Of a stretch of DNA of 64,000 bases, positions 58,600 to 64,000 are shown piece after piece; the stretch's first letter is position 1; each line of letters opens with the position of its first letter. The notes below the pieces were generated by a model. The model had not been told where the DNA came from. It was given only the letters and a program-made list of their open reading frames with translations, and did not search any database. Source of the DNA: Cyclina sinensis (lineage: Eukaryota > Mollusca > Bivalvia > Venerida > Veneridae). The stretch covers positions 19,683,530 through 19,747,529 of the forward strand of contig JAAONU010000016.1 of the NCBI GenBank assembly GCA_012932295.1, in the 5' to 3' direction. A program made the position numbers and the translations under genes.

Positions 58600-59450
58600 C
58601 TTCCGCAGTGGACATGATGTGTACTTCTTGACCTTTAACCAACAATGACCTTGATGTTGTGCCATGCATATTATAAGCACATAGTTTCATGATAGTAATT
58701 ATTTGTGCCAAGTTATTTAAAATCTTCCATAAAGTCAAAATGTTATGGAGAACATTCAAATTTGACCTTGGGGGTAGCAACCTAGATGTTGGGTTCTGCA
58801 CAATGGGTCATAGTGGTGATCGTTTGTGCAAAGTAATGAAAAAGCTTTTCATAAGCCAAGTTAGTAAGTTATAGAGCAGACACGAAATGTGGATATTTGA
58901 CCTTTAACAATGACCTTGACCTTGTGGTTAGCAACCCAATTATTGTGTTCTGCACATCGTCTCATAATGGTGATCACTTGTGCCAAGTTATTTAAAAAAA
59001 TTCAGCGGTTTAAAAGTTATGGAGCGGAAACGAAATGTAGACTTTTTAACACTTGACCTTTAAGTGTGATCTTGACCTTGGGGGTAGCAACCCAATAATT
59101 GCGCTCTGCACATCGTCTCATAATGGTGATCACTTGTACCAAATTATTTTTAAAAAATTTCAGCATTTTAAAAGTTATGGAGCGGACACGAAATGTAGAC
59201 TTTTTAACACTTGACCTTTAAGTGTGATCTTGACCTTGGGGGTAGCAACCCAATAATTGCGCTCTGCACATCGTCTCATAATGGTGTTAACTTGTGCCAA
59301 GTTATTTCAAAAAGAATTTCAGTGGTTTAAAAGTTATGGAGCGGACACGAAAGTGTTACGGACGGACAGACGAACGGACGGACGGACGGACGGACTGACA
59401 GACGGATGCCATTCCTGTAATCCCCTCCCCGCTTAGCGGAAGGTGATTAA
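58600..59450 (-). repeat. Five-unit tandem array with GGAC tract and hairpin
   Basis: Units of 130-160 bp carry GTGATCACTTGTGCCAAGTT, AAAAGTTATGGAGCGGACAC, GACCTTTAAGTGTGATCTTG and GGGGGTAGCAACCCAAT; the last two full units are nearly identical. The right end has (GGAC)n (about 59352-59400) and a CCGCTTAGCGG hairpin (59428-59441). This is the same end layout as the arrays at 2756 and 36350. Confidence 0.85.
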
Positions 59451-60882
59451 AAAGAGGTTGCGATCTTTTAAAATGTTTTTTTGACCTACAAAATCTGACA
59501 TCATTATTGACTTGTCTTCCGAGATTAAATGTTCACAATAGTTAGAACTTTTTTACACGAAATTAACATAGTCAACCACTAAATATCCTAATTCAACTAT
59601 GGTCGTGACAGTGCTCGGTCCTCTTTGATAACTGTAGTCAATTTTGGATCTCTGCTTCGTGATCATTGTCCACAAAGCTTAAATTAGGACTGAGATCACT
59701 TCAGTATCGGATTAATTGTGTTTTTGTTGTTATTATTGTTCAAAGAATTCTACGGCTTAATTAGGGCATAACAGATCGTAAAGTAAATACATAACAGTAA
59801 GAAAATGTTAAGGAGTCAGGACATAAAAGTACAGGCTGTGTAACTTTATTCAATGATAACGCATTATGTTCAGCCAGTTCAGTTGAGGCAAAACACGGAT
59901 AAGTTTAACTTTTTTTTCTACAAATTGTATTACCTGTCGATTTTTCTTATCAATCAAAATAATATTTAATTTGAAATATTCACTTTCTTATGTCAAGAGT
60001 TTCGCAATATCAATGCATATCTGCCTATGAAAACTTTCTTCAGTTTCCAATTATTAAAACAGTATTTTCAAAGGTTTATATTAATATCCATTCTAAATTA
60101 TGTCGGTTTAAGAAAGACATAGAGGTACTTTTGTTTTACTTAAAACAGACAAGAACATCCTTATTTTCTTTTCCTTTTTTGTGTACTACGCAAATTGCAC
60201 CTCTAAAACCACTTTGCATTGTTGCCATAAGTATGCAGAAATTAGTGTATTAGTGTGTATGTGGGGAGTTAGGTGTGTATGCGTGCGTGCGTGTGCGTGC
60301 GTGCGTGTGCGTGTTTTATGACAGAAACAAAATAAATAACGCATGCACATGTAAAGTTATTTTGTAAACATATTGAAATATGCTTTTTGTGCACCTGAAG
60401 TGATTTATGCTGCACAAACTTAGTTAACTTCACTGACAGGCTTGGACTGTAATTCATACAGAGAACAAATACTGTTAACGATTAAAGAACGTAAACGAAA
60501 ATATTTGAAACAGAAATATCTTGAAACAAACATACAGAAAAGAGAATTTCGTTGTGTCGAATTCAAGGAAAACTGTCAGACTCACAGACACTTGGGGTAA
60601 AGAAATAGTACTTGTTTCACTAATGCGAAGACATAAGGCACTCATATACCTAGTTTGGTGCCTGTCTGAAAACGTTTCAATAATTGCTAAAATCTACTAA
60701 TATACATTATAAATATAAAGATATAAATTTTTGTCACATGTAAACATTCAACACGCGTTGATTTACATCGCGTAGTTTTCTCGTTCAGTGTATATCATAT
60801 ACATTACTGATGTCATGCGACGCAGAAATGATTTATCTTCACGTTCATGTAAGTCAAAATACCTGTGATCCTTGTTTTTCAA
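59451..60882. other. Intergenic, with a (GTGC/GTGT)n microsatellite
   Basis: GTGCGTGCGTGTGCGTG-type repeats occupy about 60278-60313. No gene is supported; frames at 59990-60253 and elsewhere have no family signature. Confidence 0.5.
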
Positions 60883-61979
60883 CAAAATTCGTAACGAAAC
60901 TCCAAAATTTCACAAAATTTCCTTCATTTACACAATGTTTCGACAGGTAGCCTGCTTGAAGAGAATTATAATCAAACTGAACATATTCTGTGAGGAAACT
61001 GCCAAATGTGCACAGATAAAAAAAACACTTTAAACATCATACAAACTGTCACAAAATAAGATAATATTATTTTTTACAAATCAAAGTCAGTGTTTATTGG
61101 TGAACATTTTTTTTGTTTTAATTTTGAAATGTCAGTGCAAGGAAGAAAAAAATCGATTTACATAGTGATAACCGTATGGGTTCTTATAGTTCCTACATGT
61201 ACCGCGCCGTATATTAAAGAACTGGGCAAGTTAGGTACCAGCAGAGTACCTGTCGAAAGATTGTGTAAGCTTGCACATACCAGTTTTTCAGCCACCCATT
61301 CGAACTGGCGATGTAGAAATTATTAATGAGAGGGTATGATGCATTAACATGTGTATTGCTGAAGTCTAAATTAATTAATACATGAAGATATGGGTATTCA
61401 GAGTGGTCAGGTTGAGATTCTCTTAGTTTTTTTCCCTATTGAACAGTATTGAAATGCACTCAGTGTGAAGTAGGAGCTTGAAATTCGAAACTGGTGAAAG
61501 CAGGTTATGTCAGTGGTTTCGGCTGCAGAAGTTCAATAGGATGCCGTCTGAGCTGGATACCGAAAAAATGTAGCGTTGACAGGTATCTAGCACTAGCTGC
61601 TTTAGGTGTGCCAGAACAGACGAACAATTAGCATGTAGTGTTATGACTGTACCGTGTGCCTTTGAATATCAGGCGACTTCGTCTGTTTCATAGAATTTGC
61701 CTCGGCCAGGGGTCGAAAAGTGGGGCTTGGGAGTAGTTTCTTTCTTGCAGCTGTTTTTTTTAGAGAAGTGTTTCATCTGAAATTTGAGTTTTTGTTGTAG
61801 ATTGTCTTCAGTCCTATAAGAATAGATGTACTTTTCTTTTCAGGTTGTTGTATTGGGATTGTCAGTGAGGCGCAAACAGTTTGAGTGGTCATCAGACACT
61901 AAATTTCAGTGTGAAACTGGTATCTGCCACCTAAATGAATGAAATTTTGTGAAATTTTGGAGTTTCGTTACGAATTTTG
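60883..61979. mobile_element. 1.1-kb segment bounded by 48-bp inverted repeats
   Basis: The arms 60883-60930 and 61932-61979 are reverse complements with one mismatch; the outer end reads CAAAATTCGTAACGAAACTCC (quoted here up to 20 bases as CAAAATTCGTAACGAAACTC). Between them are about 1,000 bp with only a short frame (61090-61326, 78 codons) that shows no transposase motif. No target duplication is evident. It is probably a non-autonomous DNA transposon or a fold-back pair. Confidence 0.6.
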
Positions 61980-62239
61980 ACTCTGATAAACTTTTTTGTC
62001 AAATGATTTAAAATTTCGCCCATTCTCGATTAACATTATGAAAACAAAGAATTTTTTTAAAGCAGTATAATCCTTACAGTATATGCCTGTATATAGAATA
62101 TAATGATAAAATGATATCATTATTAGCAAATGGTTACTGAAAAGTAGACCGGGAATTGTCAGCAGTAAAGAATATTTTGTGTAACATGATAAAACTTGCA
62201 ATGTTTCGTCTGGGTACTTAACCTACTGAAAGAATAACC

Positions 62240-62345
62240 CGGAGCCATATAGAACTATGTTTGCCCGGACAAAAATGGTTTGACAAAATAACTGACGGAC
62301 TGACTGACAAAAGAGGCGGCAACTATTTGCCCGTCTCCCCTGTTA
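62240..62345. repeat. Orphan cap of a GGAC-type repeat array
   Basis: GACGGACTGACTGACAAAAG and GAGGCGGCAACTATTTGCCCGTCTCCCC (quoted in part: GCGGCAACTATTTGCCCGTC) form a tract plus hairpin like the ends of the arrays above, but without tandem units. Probably a truncated copy. Confidence 0.5.
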
Positions 62346-62876
62346 AAGCATAATAAACAGTAAACAAATTACCCACGAAAACAGACAGTGTGTATGTAAG
62401 TATTTCAGTTTATGCATAAAATATGAAGAAAGAACTTAACTGCAATCCAACTCTTTCATGAGTAACGAGCAAAACATAATAAGTAATTCAAATTGTATAC
62501 ATACTTATAGGCGCATGGCAAAATGACGAGATTATATATTTTTTTAAACCTACTTTATGTAAAATCCAAATTTTTCATTACCGAAATCACTTATTTTAAA
62601 AAATAAATTGCATATACTTAATAGATATTAATTACTTACAACATAGGCATGTTCAAAAGCGGTGAACACACAGATAAAATTCCTTTCCTTTTATAGCCTC
62701 TCTTATCTTAATTTTATTCAACCATGTAGCGCTACTCCCAGTCATGGACAATGTAAAGTCGTCGACTCTAGATTTAAACATATAAACCGACTGAACAATG
62801 GCTGTTTACATTGCCATAACATTTATTTATGTTTTCTGAACATTATACTATAGGGTGAAATATCATATTTAAAACT

Positions 62877-64000
62877 ATGGACTCGTATATAGAATGTGAG
62901 CCTTGCAAAGAAAGGAATAAAAAGTCAAGAGCGGTTATATTCTGTTCAACATGCCAGGAATACCAGTGTAAAGATTGTGCTGATGTTCATGTAAGTTGTA
63001 AAGCTACAAGAAAACATCGTTTAATTGATATAGAGCAAAATCTATCGTTCTCAAAATTAAGCAAAACTGTAGAATCACGTAAGCTTTGCAGAACACACAC
63101 AGCTAAACAGGTAGAATTTTACTGCGTGCAGCACAGAGAGCTGTTATGTACATTGTGTTTATTGACAGGTCGTAACCATAGAGAATGCAAACATGAAGTA
63201 GACATATCAAGCTGTGACCTTGCAAAGGAAGATTTTACCAACAAATTAGTCGATGATTTCAACAAGTCTATATTAAAATCTAAATATGCTGTATCGACAT
63301 TTAAAGAGGCGTATGATAATTCGAAACGAGGTGTAGATGTTCTTGTTAAAAGACTGAATGGCGTACGGGACTGTTTTCTGACACTGTTTGAAGAACAAAA
63401 GGCTCAGGTTATCGAACATGCTTCCAAGGCGTTTTCTGAAAAAACAGAAAAAGGTAGACAAAAACTTCAGAAGTCAGAAAGGCTCCTTTCTGAAACTGAG
63501 GAGGCATATGAATTTCTTCATGAAAACATTAAGTCTGAGACGGGTACCACATTATTCCACAGCATTATGCTGATGTTTGAACAACTGGAAGCCTTAAATA
63601 AACAGACTGAAAAAGTACTTCAAAATTGTTCAGTCATTGAAGTGTCTTTGGACAAAACACCTTTAATGAGAATGATTGAAGAACGCAATCAAATGATCAA
63701 ATGCAATGTACAAGAAATCAAGATTGATATTACTGCTCCCCAACTTAACGTAATAACGAGAGAAGATTTTTATGAACATGTTACCAATTACGGAAAAAAT
63801 GATTTCAAGAGCCCCAAAAGCGGAAGACATGTCTCAGCACAACTTCATAAGGCAGGATTCACAGGCAGCTTTGTAGATATTAGATCGAAATTAGATATTA
63901 AAGAACAAACACAAGCTTTTGAAACAAAATCCTTTTCGAAAGTCTATGCTGACTGCGATGTTTCTATATGTAGGCCTTTACAAAGCAATGAAAGCAAACT
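62877..64000 (+). CDS. Gene G: diverged RING-less B-box protein (partial)
   Basis: An open frame of 374 codons runs from the ATG at 62877 off the right edge. Reading begins MDSYIECEPCKERNKKSRAV, with zinc box 1 (C7, C10, C23, C26, C31, C34, then H38 and H47 in the same spacing as the array genes) and zinc box 2 (CRTH, CVQH, CTLC). A long Lys/Glu-rich coiled coil follows (about residues 115-225). The part after it does not match the linkers of A-F; the propeller, if any, lies beyond the window. It is the only family member on the plus strand. An acceptor ending TATACTATAG lies 23 nt before the ATG. Confidence 0.9.
   Translation, partial: MDSYIECEPCKERNKKSRAVIFCSTCQEYQCKDCADVHVSCKATRKHRLIDIEQNLSFSKLSKTVESRKLCRTHTAKQVEFYCVQHRELLCTLCLLTGRNHRECKHEVDISSCDLAKEDFTNKLVDDFNKSILKSKYAVSTFKEAYDNSKRGVDVLVKRLNGVRDCFLTLFEEQKAQVIEHASKAFSEKTEKGRQKLQKSERLLSETEEAYEFLHENIKSETGTTLFHSIMLMFEQLEALNKQTEKVLQNCSVIEVSLDKTPLMRMIEERNQMIKCNVQEIKIDITAPQLNVITREDFYEHVTNYGKNDFKSPKSGRHVSAQLHKAGFTGSFVDIRSKLDIKEQTQAFETKSFSKVYADCDVSICRPLQSNESK

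Overview
The window looks like nuclear DNA of a bivalve mollusc. Three things suggest this: AT-rich intergenic DNA, dispersed arrays of ~140-bp repeats built around AAGGTCA/TGACCTT motifs and capped by GGAC-rich tracts and small hairpins (a style I know from clams and oysters), and an expanded family of RING-less B-box proteins. The species cannot be read from the sequence.

The core of the window is a tandem family of seven B-box / coiled-coil / beta-propeller (TRIM-like, no RING) genes. Six lie on the minus strand: A (7295-11542), B (19158-20927), C (29876-31865), D (37134-39113), E (43280-45148) and F (50436-57089). G (62877 to the right edge) is on the plus strand and more diverged. Each has one coding exon with a splice acceptor 13-38 nt before the ATG, so a 5'UTR intron is likely. 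A, B, E and F form one subfamily (622 aa where complete); C and D form a second (659 aa in D). Flanking DNA is shared between A and B, between C and D, and in part with F, so the array grew by segmental duplication.

Only D and E are complete and open; G is open as far as the window reaches. The other four are broken in different ways. A is split by a 2,375-bp element with 28-bp perfect terminal inverted repeats. B has many lesions. C has one frameshift. F is split by a full-length Ty3/Gypsy retrotransposon (51262-56041) with 161-bp LTRs and a 5-bp target duplication. In A and F, removing the insert and one target copy restores the host frame and gives 622 residues, the length of E.

Other mobile DNA: a near-intact mariner with 40-bp perfect inverted repeats just upstream of D (39453-40780); an internally deleted BED-finger hAT element with an 8-bp target duplication (23644-25687); a tRNA-derived SINE nested inside an older, oppositely oriented SINE (5403-5998); a 362-bp MITE-like element (2364-2725); a LINE reverse-transcriptase remnant (27028-27460); a 1.1-kb segment bounded by 48-bp inverted repeats (60883-61979); and a 44-bp perfect hairpin flanked by a 5-bp direct repeat (7002-7045). 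Tandem arrays lie at 1-1700, 2756-3300, 3484-4365, 13700-14870, 21850-22430, 33950-36350, 45316-45610 and 58600-59450. The long remaining gaps hold no gene I can support.
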